A stretch of DNA of 64,000 nucleotides from Daphnia pulex. Lineage: Eukaryota; Arthropoda; Branchiopoda; Diplostraca; Daphniidae. How positions within the stretch are numbered: the stretch's first letter is position 1; every line of letters begins with the position of its first letter. The position numbers and the translations under genes were made by a program. The DNA is taken from assembly GCF_021134715.1 (NCBI RefSeq), contig NC_060024.1:4340001-4404000 (forward strand), in the 5' to 3' direction. Shown here piece by piece: positions 43,671 to 54,160 of this stretch. Under the pieces are notes generated by a model. The model saw nothing but the letters and a program-made list of their open reading frames with translations, made no database searches and was not told the origin of the DNA.

Positions 43671-43744
43671 TGGAGTAAGAACAAAGGAGTAAGCTCGCTC
43701 TACTCCTTTGTTTAGTGTGCGATTACTCCTTTGTTCTTACTCCA
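43671..43744. repeat. Perfect 22-bp inverted repeat
   Basis: TGGAGTAAGAACAAAGGAGT... at 43671-43692 is exactly mirrored at 43723-43744; the 30-bp loop holds a third CTCCTTTG. It lies just before the CCTCATAACGCC block at the end of the composite repeat. Confidence 0.9.
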
Positions 43745-43976
43745 TCTCCCTCATAACGCCAGCCTACACCTATCGAGATGAGGGGTTGGACAACATGAAA
43801 GACCCTAAAGGCAAAGAGGGGAAAATGTTCTTTTCGTGAGCGCTAGGTGTCGTTATTAATAAGCTGAGATAAAGAAGTTGAGGAAGGGGATTGTTTGACG
43901 TCTTTACCGTGAAATTTCCCCATACCTGCGCGAAAAACATGGACGTTTCGAGAGACACATAAATCATTATCAATCC

Positions 43977-45250
43977 ATGGAGCAAGATGTTGCAAATCCT
44001 CTTATTACTCCAAGGGCAGTTGTTGAAAATTATTATGTGGCAGGATTAAAAAAAGATCCGCAGCTCAACCATCCGTTTAAGGCGAATATTGTGCTTGCGG
44101 TCCAGTGGAAGAAACAACCAAAATTTTCTATAAATCAATCAAATATAAATTTGTTTAATCCGGATGGCAATCAAAATTGTCCGTAGGAAAAGAAATTTAT
44201 GGTGGATTATGAAGCGGCCATGTGGCAGGTATGTTGTGTTTATGTTACCAATAATTTAACAGATATCCAACTTCCTTTTATTTTTTAGGCATGCAAAGAA
44301 GTATTACCGACGGTCAAGCTGGTTGGCTGTTCATTCCATCTGACCCAGTCCTCTTACATAAACATCTAGGCAAAAGGACTGGGCCCTTCGTACAGAAGGA
44401 ACAGCCAGACGCGCAAAGCCTGCAGGGAGCTTCTTAGTCTGTACCTGTTGTCTGCTGAAAAAATCAAGAAGAGATTTGAAAAAAATCCAGAGCAATGCAA
44501 CTGGGCTACTTCTCCGTGTCTGCGCATACATAGAAAACAACTACATCAACAGCACCGCTTGGCCCCCCTCCCATTGGGTCATGTTTATTCACCTCGTTCA
44601 CACTAACAACAATAATGTAGAGAGAACACACAATCACCTCAAAGCTGCTGCTTGTACGCTTAATCATCTTTCTTATCGACCTAATAATTTATATTTGAAT
44701 TCATGTGGTAGGACCTTCATCCACCAACCTCGTCACATTTTTATTGAAAATGAGAAAGGAAGCTGAAAAATTGAGTTGACGGCAAAAGCTTCTTTCACAA
44801 AAACTGTTTTTGAAGAAATCGAGTCGGAATGCAGAATGTAAACAGTATAGACTTTCTGAGCTTTGGGCTGCTTTCAATCGGGATCATATTTCATCAAAAA
44901 TATTGCCATCAGTTCTGCTGGGAAAATTACCAAAAGATTTTCTAGAGCTGAGCTACGAGAGCTTACAAATACTGATGGTGATTCCGATGAGTCGGATTAA
45001 ATTTTTAAACGTGAACAAATACCCCAATTTGCACCGCCGGGTCAGAAGTGGTTTCGTCAAAATGATTCCAACCATCCGCCCTTATCTTGCCATGGCCTAC
45101 TCTATGGTTAAGGCCTGTAAACTTGAATCCTGCCCCATTAAGGCTAGAGGATCTGCCAAATTCCCTAACCTTTCCACGGCAAGAGCCAATGAGAAGACAA
45201 ATCGAGGCTTGAACTTCGCCATCTGGCGTTCGGTTTTCACAACTCTTTAG
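43977..45250 (+). pseudogene. MULE-like transposase remnant
   Basis: After a frame with TPRAVVENYYVAGLKKD, the sequence encodes KFMVDYEAAMWQ, an intron (GTATGTTG...TTTTTTAG, 44230-44289) and ACKEVLPTVKLVGCSFHLTQ: the 'D.E.A...A....P.....GC.FH..Q' block of Mutator-like/FLYWCH-associated transposases. Later HTNNNNVERTHNHLKAA (44600-44655) fits 'RTNN..E..H..ln'. A C-terminal Lys/Leu-rich frame (44810-45000) may belong. Stops and shifts occur between blocks. Confidence 0.6.
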
Positions 45251-45799
45251 ATGGGAAGGGGGAAAGATCATGGTGCAGTGAAGTGTTGTGAAACGTTTGG
45301 CCATATTTTTGCGTCAACAACTGTCAACCGACAGTGATTTTGAGGATTAATGAAATTCGTGAATTTATGCTACTTCAGGGCAGTTGCTCCATAATTTTTG
45401 GTGTAATGGAAGTTAGAGTTGTGTCTGTAAATGAATCTTGGAGTTCTAAACCGCAAGAATTCTAATCAAAAAGTTAGTATGGAACCATATTGTCTACCTA
45501 TTGTGTAGTTAACTAGCGCTCAAAGTTTTTAAGTTTGTTAAAAATAATTTCCTTGTATGTGCAATTAACTAATTATTCTTTGTTCTACTTACAAACCAAC
45601 TTTCCGTAACAGATGGATGTCACAAGATCAGATGTACAGTATATCGAGTGGTTCTCCCTCTCATTCTTTAACGAAGGCAACATAGAAAATAGATCTACAT
45701 TGATTACCACTCTCACGTAAAGCATGTATGTTTTAATGTTAATGTTAGATGTAAATATTCTTTACAATCATGGTAATGTAATGTTTCATTTTATTTCAG
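45251..45799. other. Non-coding, nothing recognised
   Basis: A/T-rich. Overlapping frames at 45005-45304 on the minus strand show no domain. Confidence 0.45.
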
Positions 45800-46632
45800 T
45801 CGAACAAATTCTTACCCTTGTTGGACAGCCAATTGTAACCAACATAGGCATAACTCATCCATCACCTCTCTCGATACAGTTGAATACTGACAGAGATGTT
45901 TTTTGGTGTATGGAAGTAAGTAGTTCTGCCGTTCTGACTAATTTTTTTTTCAAATATAATTAAAGTAACTTTTGAAATTAATATTTGCTCTTCATTCTTT
46001 CCTTTCTGCTAACAGGTTATTGGTTGTGGATTAAGTTTACCATCTACAGTGAAGCCAACAGAGCATGACCCAATACGAGATTGTGTTCATGGTTATTGTA
46101 AGTGGCTCTCAGCATTGCTTCCTCAGTCAAATCTGCTGTTCCCCTTCGTTTGTTTACTCACAAATTGTCAAGATGCTTCCCAAGACCAGCAACGATGATA
46201 TCTAGGTCTGCTACTGTGCTAGGTAACATTATTTTCCTTCCTAATTTACAATATAATATTTTAATTCAAATTCTATCTGTAGATGATATTAGGGATGAAC
46301 TTTGTGACCGTGTTTTAACTGTCTTTTTGAAATTTGGCTTCATGCATGCGCCAAAACTTTGCCTTCTTCTCGGATGTGGAAAAAGTTAACGAAGTTGGCC
46401 TAATCATGGCGAGATCGCACTAGTTTGATTACCCAATGGAATTTGATCAACTAATCGAATTATATGGTCTTCAATTGCCGAAACCAACAGGTCAGACCCA
46501 GTAAAATTCTAAATGTCTAGGACTAGTAAAAACCTTTGTGAAATTCCCTGTAGATGTTGAAAAAATTCTGGATCCAGCAGTTGTCTGGGCAAGTCTTAAT
46601 GCAAGCTTGCTAAGGTTGCAACAGATAACGGT
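45800..46632 (+). pseudogene. RalGAP-beta-like (Ral GTPase-activating complex subunit) remnant
   Basis: Exon 45800-45915 encodes QPIVTNIGITHPSPLSIQLN and TDRDVFWCME before GTAAGT. The next exon from 46016 (after CTAACAG) encodes VIGCGLSLPSTV and EHDPIRDCVHGYCKWLSALL. From 46283 DDIRDELCDRVLTVFL follows, then in another frame FEIWLHACAKTLPSSRMWKK and WRDRTSLITQWNLIN with a TAA between. This order (TD..V.W.MEVI.YGL.LP, then 'fe.WL.AC...P....W', 'WR....l..QW') is that of RALGAPB. RalGAP-beta scaffolds the catalytic alpha subunit that inactivates Ral. A frame change and a stop show decay; the rest of the large gene is missing. Confidence 0.7.
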
Positions 46633-47367
46633 AAGCATTTTTTCACTTAAAAGTTATGAAGTAAAATGGCGTTGAGTGTTCACAGTTTAGTTTTAATTTA
46701 TTTTCGCAAAGTTCTGGCCCTGCGCTCTTTGTTGGCTGGATCAAAACTGTTGCTCTTTGTGTTTAAACATAAATGTAACTTGCTTTTGTTCGATAAGATT
46801 GGTTTTAGAAATTTCCTCAAAATGACATCAATTAATTCTTTTCTTCACAAACAAATGTGTTGCATTTCTCCATATGGGGCAGCAGGAATTCTACAAGGCC
46901 CTGTAACATGAATGTCGAGCTGGAAATCTTCGGAAGGGTTTCCTTCACAAAAACATACACCGTCCACAGCCTGGACACAAATTCGTCTGTGGGATACAGA
47001 AGGGCTCCCCAGTCTGTAAAGAAATTTAAGCATTGTTATTCATAACATTACAATTTTCATTATTTCAAAATGTTAGAACCTAGTCGATAGATGAGCTGCA
47101 TGAGTGGGTCTGTGGTTCTTATCCCCTGAAATCGGGCTACACAATCCCCACAAAACTCTTGCTCCAATAGGACCCGTACTAAGTATCCAGAAAGTAGTGC
47201 TACAGTGCAAGCTTGTGATGTTGGCTTTGGCGTCACTGAAAATTCAAGAAAAATTTAAAAGTGGTAAGTTACAATATGTAATACTCGTATTCTCATTCGA
47301 AAACTGTACCTGGAGGTTTGGTTAGGTCATTAAGTATCAGGAAACTCGATGATGGTAACAAACGGAG
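46633..47367. other. No supported gene
   Basis: Overlapping short frames on both strands (46666-47045) without domains. They could contain further RalGAP-beta exons too diverged to see. Confidence 0.4.
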
Positions 47368-48345
47368 TCATTTTACCATTAACGTTTTTGAAACAGCTGT
47401 AACGTCGCCCTTAAAGTTGCCGCCGATCAACTGACGAATAGCACCAAACAACTGTTCAATGGGGTCACTCGAGAATCTTCTTGTAAATACAAATTTGAAG
47501 CCTAATACTTCAAGCAAATATCGTATGCGTGCTACCGTTGACGTAGTTGTATAAGTTAGGGCCTCGTATGTTTCTTGCGTTAGAAACTTTGTTTTCGTTT
47601 TCTTTATAGCGTCTTTGTCCGCTTTGCTATTGTTAGGCATTGTTTTGATTAGATTTTGAATTTCTTCGTGCCATGCGTGTAACTGGGGATTGAAGTCGAA
47701 TTCCCAAAAATGTAGTCGCTCGTCCATCGAATAGTAGTACGGCGCATTTTGTCAGGTAATCGGTACCATTGATGCTCTTTTAAGCTGCTTGCGTCATGTA
47801 AGCTAATCCATCGCTGCTGTCGTTTCATAAATTTCACCGTCCTTTCCACGTCGACGAATCCTTCTGTTTTAAGTGCGGCGTGCATTTCGATGGCTTCTGT
47901 CACTTCAGGACGAAACATGTCCATTGCTGGTTTTACTTTTTGTTTTTAAATGTTATTGGGCATTACATGTTTCGGTGTCCAGCTCCTTACAGCAGTTAGT
48001 AGTTCTCCCGTTTGTTCCTCGAATAATCTTACTGCAAAATCGCCCGTCACACGCTACCCCTGTATATGTAAATTCCGCTCGAGAAGCTGGTTGCGTACGT
48101 TTTTTGTAACGTGGCAATAATCAAAGCTACAGAAAAGAGGTTAATAGACCCAGGGTTTTAGTAGTAGATATGCCGCACTGTACTCTTGAATTGGGTGGCG
48201 GATAACTGGGTGCAGAACACCTCCATTCATCCTCTTGAACATGTTGGTATTGACGGCTAAATTTTCGGTGACAAACCGATTGATTTTGAACCCACAGTCT
48301 TCAAAATCTTCGATAACTTGAAGCGTAAGAGCCTCCTGTTGAGGG
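47368..48345 (-). pseudogene. P-element/THAP9-like transposase, middle and C-terminal parts
   Basis: Minus strand, first block (48340-48190): EALTLQVIEDFEDCGFKINR then LAVNTNMFKRMNGG and HPVIRHP, matching 'vi......GF.V...v.Dn..N..mf'. Second block (47924-47650): a helix-rich frame. Last block (47727-47368): FLTQETYEALTYTTTSTV and LGFKFVFTRRFSSDPIEQLF then GAIRQLIGGN, the conserved C-terminal 'l.t..l.qD.lE.fFg.iR..GG'. The 'D..HllKN.RN' part between the blocks is deleted. Confidence 0.82.
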
Positions 48346-48517
48346 GATGAAGCTAGCCAACCCGCACACCTATCTCAAGGTCAATTATCATCTCGTGCTA
48401 ACAACAGAGGATTTAGCAAGTTAAAATTAAAGACAAAGTCGCAGTCAGTGGTTAGTATAATACCCAACAATCCGTTACATTTCGTAAATATCACTAATTT
48501 TTATTTCCATTTTACAG

Positions 48518-50252
48518 ACAAACAGTTTTCAGGGAGTTCAGCGCAAACTAGATGACGACGACAAAGATGATTTTAGACACGACGAAGTGCGGTTGTGGGA
48601 AGTTGGATTCAAGGAAAGATATTACGAAAGTAAATTCGCTGTTCCGCCCACTGATGAAGAATTTCGGTCCAAAGTCACCCACGAATATGTAAGGGGATTA
48701 TGCTGGATTCTACAATATTTTTATCAGATCATCAAATTTTGGTTAGTATAGCAGTTTTGAAACAACACTAAAACTTGGAATTTCTTGATTTCTAGGGTAT
48801 TCCATCGTGGATGTGGTATTTCAATTACCACTATGCTCCTTTCGTTTCCGACTTTTTGGATATTTCTTCTGTAATAACTGATTTTAAAAAAGGGACCAAG
48901 CCAGTAAGTTCTATAGGTCAAATTTCCTTATTTATTTACTACTTTTTTAATATTTGAAAATTATTATAGTTCAGTCCTCTGGAACAACTTATGGGCGTCT
49001 TTCCTGCGGCTAGTCGGTCTCACGTTCCTCAGCCTTTGGGTGAACTGATGGTTGATCCGGTCAGTACTTTATTGAATGTTTAAGCATGTAGCTTATATCA
49101 TAGTGGTTTTCGTTTATATTCACAGGATTCTCCAATTATTGACTTTTACCCGGAAGACTTCAGAAAAGATTTGAACGGCAAGAAATTTGCCTGTCAAGGC
49201 GTTGCTATTTTGCCTTTCGTTGATGGAAGTCGTCTGAAGAAAGCTGTCAAATCACTTTTTGATGAACTAACGGAAGATGAAAGTAAATCATTTTCACGAA
49301 ATTTTTTTCTCTCTCATTTTGGAACTTAATCATGTTTTTTTTTAACTAACAGAACGTAGAAATGTTCTTGGTGAAAATCAGATTTTCATGAGCAAACACC
49401 ACAAAGGCTACAACTATATGCGAGGTTTAGCAGGGGAAGTTGCGAACAGTGCCGACGAAGAATTTGTAGCTTTCAAGATAGAACCCTCCTACTTTAGCGG
49501 CATTTCGGGATTGGTGTTTGCCTCCGAGAAGTGCGTTGTGGCTGGAGAGTAAGTTTTTCTTTCATTAATTTCCTACATTATTTTGTATCTAATCACCCTT
49601 TTAATTTTTACAGATCGCTTGAATCTCCCGTTCAAGGGCTGGAGCAAATTTATGACTGCCACTTCGTTTGGTATGTAAAATATCACACAATTATAGTATG
49701 GGGTTGTCTCCTCATTCATAATATTCTTTTTTTTAATTTTTATAGCTTAAATTATCGAGATCCAATGCCGGACGACATAAATTTCAAATATCCAGGTTGC
49801 CGATTAGAAGGAGCCATGTAAGTTTTATCTTGTTTGAGTAAAATCAAAATCATGAAAATTTTTTTGGGAAATATCTACTAAAATATCCTTCTTTCCCAAT
49901 TATAGAGCCCGAAGATCGGAATTAAAGACACAAGATTTTGAAGAAAGTAGTAACGAACCTTGGAGACCACAGATTGGAATGTCACGTTTAAAGCAAAGAG
50001 GACAGCTTCATACTGCTGGTCATCGTATGCTGGGGTAAGTTATTTTGCCTGTTACTTTTTACCATTGTGAAGTTGTATTCACTTTTCAATTGTTTTCATA
50101 TAATTTCAGACATCACTCGCGTCCAAGTCCTTATACTATCCCGCAAAGGGAGGGAACGGGACCTCGTTCAATGGGTGGACCTATGTCTTCAGCGGCTGCG
50201 TCTTTTGCTTCTTCGGACCAACACCACATGTTGCGTGAAGACCATCGATTAG
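48518..50252 (+). pseudogene. XRN2/RAT1 5'-3' exoribonuclease, 3' half, nine exons
   Basis: XRN2 degrades nuclear RNA 5' to 3' and promotes transcription termination. Exons: 48518-48727, 48796-48903, 48971-49059, 49126-49282, 49353-49548, 49614-49670, 49746-49817, 49906-50034, 50110-50252. The frame is continuous through them: VRLWEVGFKERYYESKF, LCWILQYFYQ, IPSWMWYFNYHYAPFVSDF, PFSPLEQLMGVFPAASRSHV, DSPIIDFYPEDFRKDLNGKK, then a typical C-terminal tail. The N-terminal nuclease domain with the acidic catalytic residues is missing; P-element sequence lies just upstream. The first intron starts CAG/ATCATC instead of GT. The last donor (50252) has no following exon. The perfect frame elsewhere suggests recent duplication, or a real gene whose other exons lie outside. 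Confidence 0.85.
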
Positions 50253-51335
50253 GTAAAAGCAAAATTATTTTTTAAACTCTTTAGATGCTATTATTTATGG
50301 TTCATATATGCCCGAGGAAATGCGTAGTTTGCGAGAAAATGTTAGGATTCGCTAGGTAGGAGGGAATTTTTAAGAGATGGGACCTTACTAAGTTCAAGAG
50401 CAACACTCCTGTAACTTTTATTTGCGGTAGGTACAGTACATTCCGAGACAGATTTGACTTCATTAGACAAGATGGGTACACTCCCATTACTTTTTTCTAT
50501 TCCAGTTGGAATGATTTTTTCCTCTTTTGGCGCGGACAAAAGAGTTTGGGAACAAAATATTCTTCTGAGTGGGGGATATGCGCATTGATGAACGAAACAC
50601 TCGAGAAGAAAAAAAAAATCTAAAGGGAAACCTATCGAATAGAAAGCAGAAGAATAAAAAAGAATATAAAAGGTGTGATGGAAGCCATTAGTGGAGTGTT
50701 GCTTGCGTGCGCTGACGATGAAGTTATTGTATACCTGAGCCACGGCAGCAGCTCTCCTCACACCCGGTACATATTTTGATATATTTTAAAGAAGGAAAAG
50801 GATATAAATAATCTCTGATTCTCAGCTGGAGAGCATTGCATATTCCTATTTGATTTTTTTGTTTCCCCCCTCGTTTTCATTTCTTTTTTCTTCTTTCCTT
50901 TAAGGCTTACACTGTCGTTCTCCTATTTGAAAAATAACGAAACAAAACGACCGAGACCCGTCGACTCTTTTACCTTTCAACGCCCCTCTTGAATCAGACG
51001 AAATACCGTACCACCACGTATTTTATTTACATTTATTTCTCGGTTTTTTTCTTTTCCTTTCGGCTCAAATGCCACGAATAAAAATCTCGGCCATTTGGAT
51101 AGTTTATTTTTTTTTTCAACTCGAGGTGATTTCGCCAAATGCCAGGGACGACACATACAAGATTAACAACCACTTTTATCTAATTTTCCATTGTATTTTT
51201 TTGTCCGTTCAGAAAATTTCCAGTCTGTTGCACCTTTTTTGTGTTACGAAAAAGCGAGAGAGGCGGATTATTTCGATTTGGCTCAATTTTCTTTGATTTC
51301 ATTTTCTTTTCTTGTTTTTGTTTCCCCCCCATCAG
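50253..51335. other. No supported gene
   Basis: A minus frame of 139 codons (50761-50342) has no recognisable domain. T-rich intron-like sequence precedes the next exon. Confidence 0.45.
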
Positions 51336-51854
51336 GTCTTGAAATGTTTTCGAGGCGCCTGGCCGTCGACAAGCTGGACCGGACCCTTGATCGCTGGACC
51401 GATGATCTGAGTGGGTTGGAGGAGGGCGAGGACGCAAACGAATTTGCTTCATCGGGTCCGGGCAATCATCAAGCATCGACCAGTCATCCCATCCAGCAGC
51501 AGCAACAGCAACAACAACAGCGTGGCAGGAGGTCGCAACAACCGCCGCAGCGCAGCAGTAACAACAACAACAACTTTCAACAACAACATCATCATCATCT
51601 CGGCCAGCTCCACCAGCAGCAGCAGCAGCAGGAGCCCGAGTACCAGCAGCCGAACGCTTACCCGCCGGCCCATGCCAATGCGTTCAATCCTCCGCTACTG
51701 CAGTCTCAGCAACTCTTCTGCGTGCCGGGTAACAACTCGCTGGGAGGATCGACGCCCACGTCCAACAACAGCTGCGAACACGCCTCGGAAATTACCTTCA
51801 CTGAATCCGAACAGGCGTTGACTCACCAGAGCACTCTGCCCATCTCCGGCAACG
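51336..51854 (+). CDS. Polyglutamine-rich exon of an unrecognised host gene
   Basis: Between a CCCCCCATCAG acceptor and a GTACGT donor, 173 codons are open: MFSRRLAVDKLDRTLDRWTD then an acidic stretch, several Gln runs (CAG/CAA mixed), Asn and His runs, and EHASEITFTESEQALTHQST. GC content is higher than nearby, with a coding-like look. A small exon-like piece at 52000-52036 (DDIIIDFSERRQ) joins in phase (AAC G/AC). It may continue into the gene at 52109, or be part of the receptor gene whose last exon is at 58826. No family recognised. Confidence 0.6.
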
Positions 51855-52108
51855 GTACGTACCCAAACGAACCACCATCTTTCACTTTTGGTTTGATAGG
51901 GGGATTGTCTTGTTTCTTTGATTGGATCCGATTATTTTTGGCAACTTTTGGCATTTATATTCCTTCGCGCACACCTCTTTCTTCTCTCTCCATCCCAAGA
52001 CGACATAATTATAGACTTTTCAGAAAGACGACAAAGTTTTGATATCAAAGCGGACAGGACTGGGTATTATTTCACGCTGCAATTTTTTTCCTTTTTTTTT
52101 TCTTGTAG

Positions 52109-53350
52109 ATGTATCCAAATTCCAAAAAAAACTGGGAGATATGTTGCGTCGTCAAAATCAAACTACTTTTTCCAAAATTATGAGAAAAAGTCATTGTTTT
52201 AAGGGGAAAATCGACCACGTCATAGTCGACAAACCATCTGGGTATCATATTGCTCAATTCAACGACGGATTAATCCGAAAGGATTTTTTTTCCGCGCCAA
52301 AAGGCTTAAACTGCCAGAACAAGGCATGTGGGTTAGGATGTTTTACTCTGGTTGGATCACAAAAAATTTGCAAAAAATGCGACAGAACGGGCTACCCCCA
52401 AAATTCGAAAAGTGGAAATTTTGCTGTGTATTGTCCAATCCGTAGCATCACATTGAATCCAGTGATGCTACTTGGTCTGATAACAAGACATTCAAGAGGA
52501 GATAAACTTTCCAAGGACATATTCGTTCGCCTGACAAATATGATCATCGATAGAACAAGGTAATTTTTTTTTAACTTTTTCATGCTTAAATTATTTTTTG
52601 ATTATGAAATTTTTGTATTTTAAATTTATAGGGAAATACAACAATTTGTTGGAAGCAAATTACCTTTGATAATCGTCGCAGAGGTGGCCGGAAATGGTAA
52701 CGCTCTAGCAGAGCCATGGACCATGACCACAGCTTGCTTTACCCTCGAAAATGATACCAAAAAGTACACGCCACTAGCTCATCTTTTGGATATCTTTGCA
52801 ACACTTTATCGCAAAGAAGATTGGATTGGCTACGTCATGTGCTGTCCTGGCGATTACACCGCCAAAGTACAGAATATTGTATGAAAAACTTTACAATTTC
52901 CTAATTTTTTTATTGCAATCAATTTTTTTTTTAATTTATCCTTTTTTAGATGGAAGCACACAAAGAACTTGTTGCAAACGGGATCCCATTGGACAAAGTG
53001 GTGTACATACTTTACGGGACTGAGATCGGCAGCGGTGAATATGGCTGGGGTAGCCTCGACGATTTCGCAATGTTCACTGCTACACAATTTGAAGAATATA
53101 TTTCGCAAAATTGGGGGAAAGTATTACCGCGTTACGATAACGAAAGTGTTACCGAAATAAATTACATTCACGGATTTCTCACAGGCATGCTTGACGGTTA
53201 GTTATAAATTTAAAATTAATGTTTTCAATATTGATAATTTTAAAAAATTTAAAAAATTTAGATAAAGCCGGTCGTGAGAATATCACTTCTAAAGGGGTCA
53301 GCCCATCCTTAGTGCAATGGAAAGGCCACGCCCTGGAGGAACCACCTTAG
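52109..53350 (+). CDS. Unrecognised four/five-exon gene with Cys-rich motif
   Basis: Exons 52109-52559, 52632-52875, 52951-53197 and 53261-53350 (stop TAG) are joined by three introns with good GT...AG ends (GTAATT/TATAG, GTATGA/TTTTAG, GTTAGT/ATTTAG), in phase and with no internal stop. An in-frame ATG is at 52141, but an acceptor (TTGTAG) precedes 52109, so an upstream exon is likely. The protein has a Cys cluster (CQNKACGLGCF...CKKCDRTG, residues about 62-86), then LNPVMLLGLITRHSRG, SKLPLIIVAEVAGNGNAL, DIFATLYRKEDWIGYVMCC and GEYGWGSLDDFAMFTATQF. I do not recognise the family. The Cys cluster suggests a zinc-bound knuckle. The gene looks intact, unlike most of the window. Confidence 0.65.
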
Positions 53351-53892
53351 TGATCATGGTTGCCTCTGAGCCAGGTAAGTATGATTGTGGATGCTTTTTC
53401 ACTTTGTTTAATACTTTGTATACAGCAGAACAATATTGACAAAGAGTGTTCAAGTATTTGACTGACGTTTAGAGAATACCACCCACTTTCTTTCATCGAC
53501 TTGAATTACGAACTCGAGCAAAATATAGTAAATAAAGCTCAGTATTTATTTCATGGTCTTGATCTTTGCAAATACTTTTCAAGAAACAAATTGCTTGTTT
53601 TTTTCATTTGGTCGTCCAATTAGCAAATAAGAAAATAAGAAAATCAACTTTTCATATGAAAATACACGCATCTTCATATTTAAAAAAAAAACATCACATC
53701 GAAAGATGAACAGCACTAATTAGTTAACACAATCAAGTACGTAATTTTTTATGCTTTTCTTGATATTACGAAAAAATACAATTAGAAAAAATTACAAACA
53801 TGTCTACATGACATTTTTGCAATTATACATGGTCTTTTATTATACGGTGCTAAGACAATTTCTGTTTTATTCAATATGTTCTCCCTCATAGA
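53351..53892. other. Non-coding; 3' flank of the U2 gene
   Basis: A/T-rich. It is downstream of U2 (minus strand). No clear 3' box was recognised. Confidence 0.5.
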
Positions 53893-54042
53893 GGGTGAGC
53901 CGATCCCGGAGGTACTGCAATACCGGGTCAACCCGTGGCGGGAGCAGTGCAAGCACTGTATTCCCACCGTATGCCAAAAATCAGTTTAATATTCTGGGGT
54001 CCATTTGAACCCGTATCAGATATTAAGCTGATAAGAACAGAT
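53893..54042 (-). ncRNA. U2: U2 snRNA, 3' portion (nt 72-188) plus target duplication
   Basis: The minus strand from 54009 to 53893 reads TTCAAATGGACCCCAGAATA through TTTTTGG (Sm-site region), the stem III/IV sequences GGTATTGCAGTACCTCC and ends in CACCC. With the 71 nt at 58403-58333 it gives exactly 188 nt, the usual U2 length. 54010-54042 repeats U2 nt 39-71 and is the target-site duplication of the inserted element. U2 pairs with the intron branch point in the spliceosome. The two parts are separated by 4.3 kb, so this locus cannot make normal U2. Confidence 0.95.
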
Positions 54043-54160
54043 TTTATGCATTGTATTTTCCAAAGGACTGGGAATAAACATATATACAATGATTTATTTT
54101 AATTGAGTTTGAAGGGAAAAAGTACGCGAGACGACGTGTCAACGCTACGTTAAAAAACCC

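Larger units (their letters stand above)
39380..43790 (+). repeat. Composite repeat copy B
   Basis: Matches copy A from the ATAACA-ATCGAAGTCTATAG block to the CCTCATAACGCCAGCCTACACC block. It lacks the Helitron insert and keeps the second caspase p10 exon. It has instead an internal direct duplication (41828-41994 and 42433-42593) and a 430-bp segment between its halves that is missing in copy A. Confidence 0.82.
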
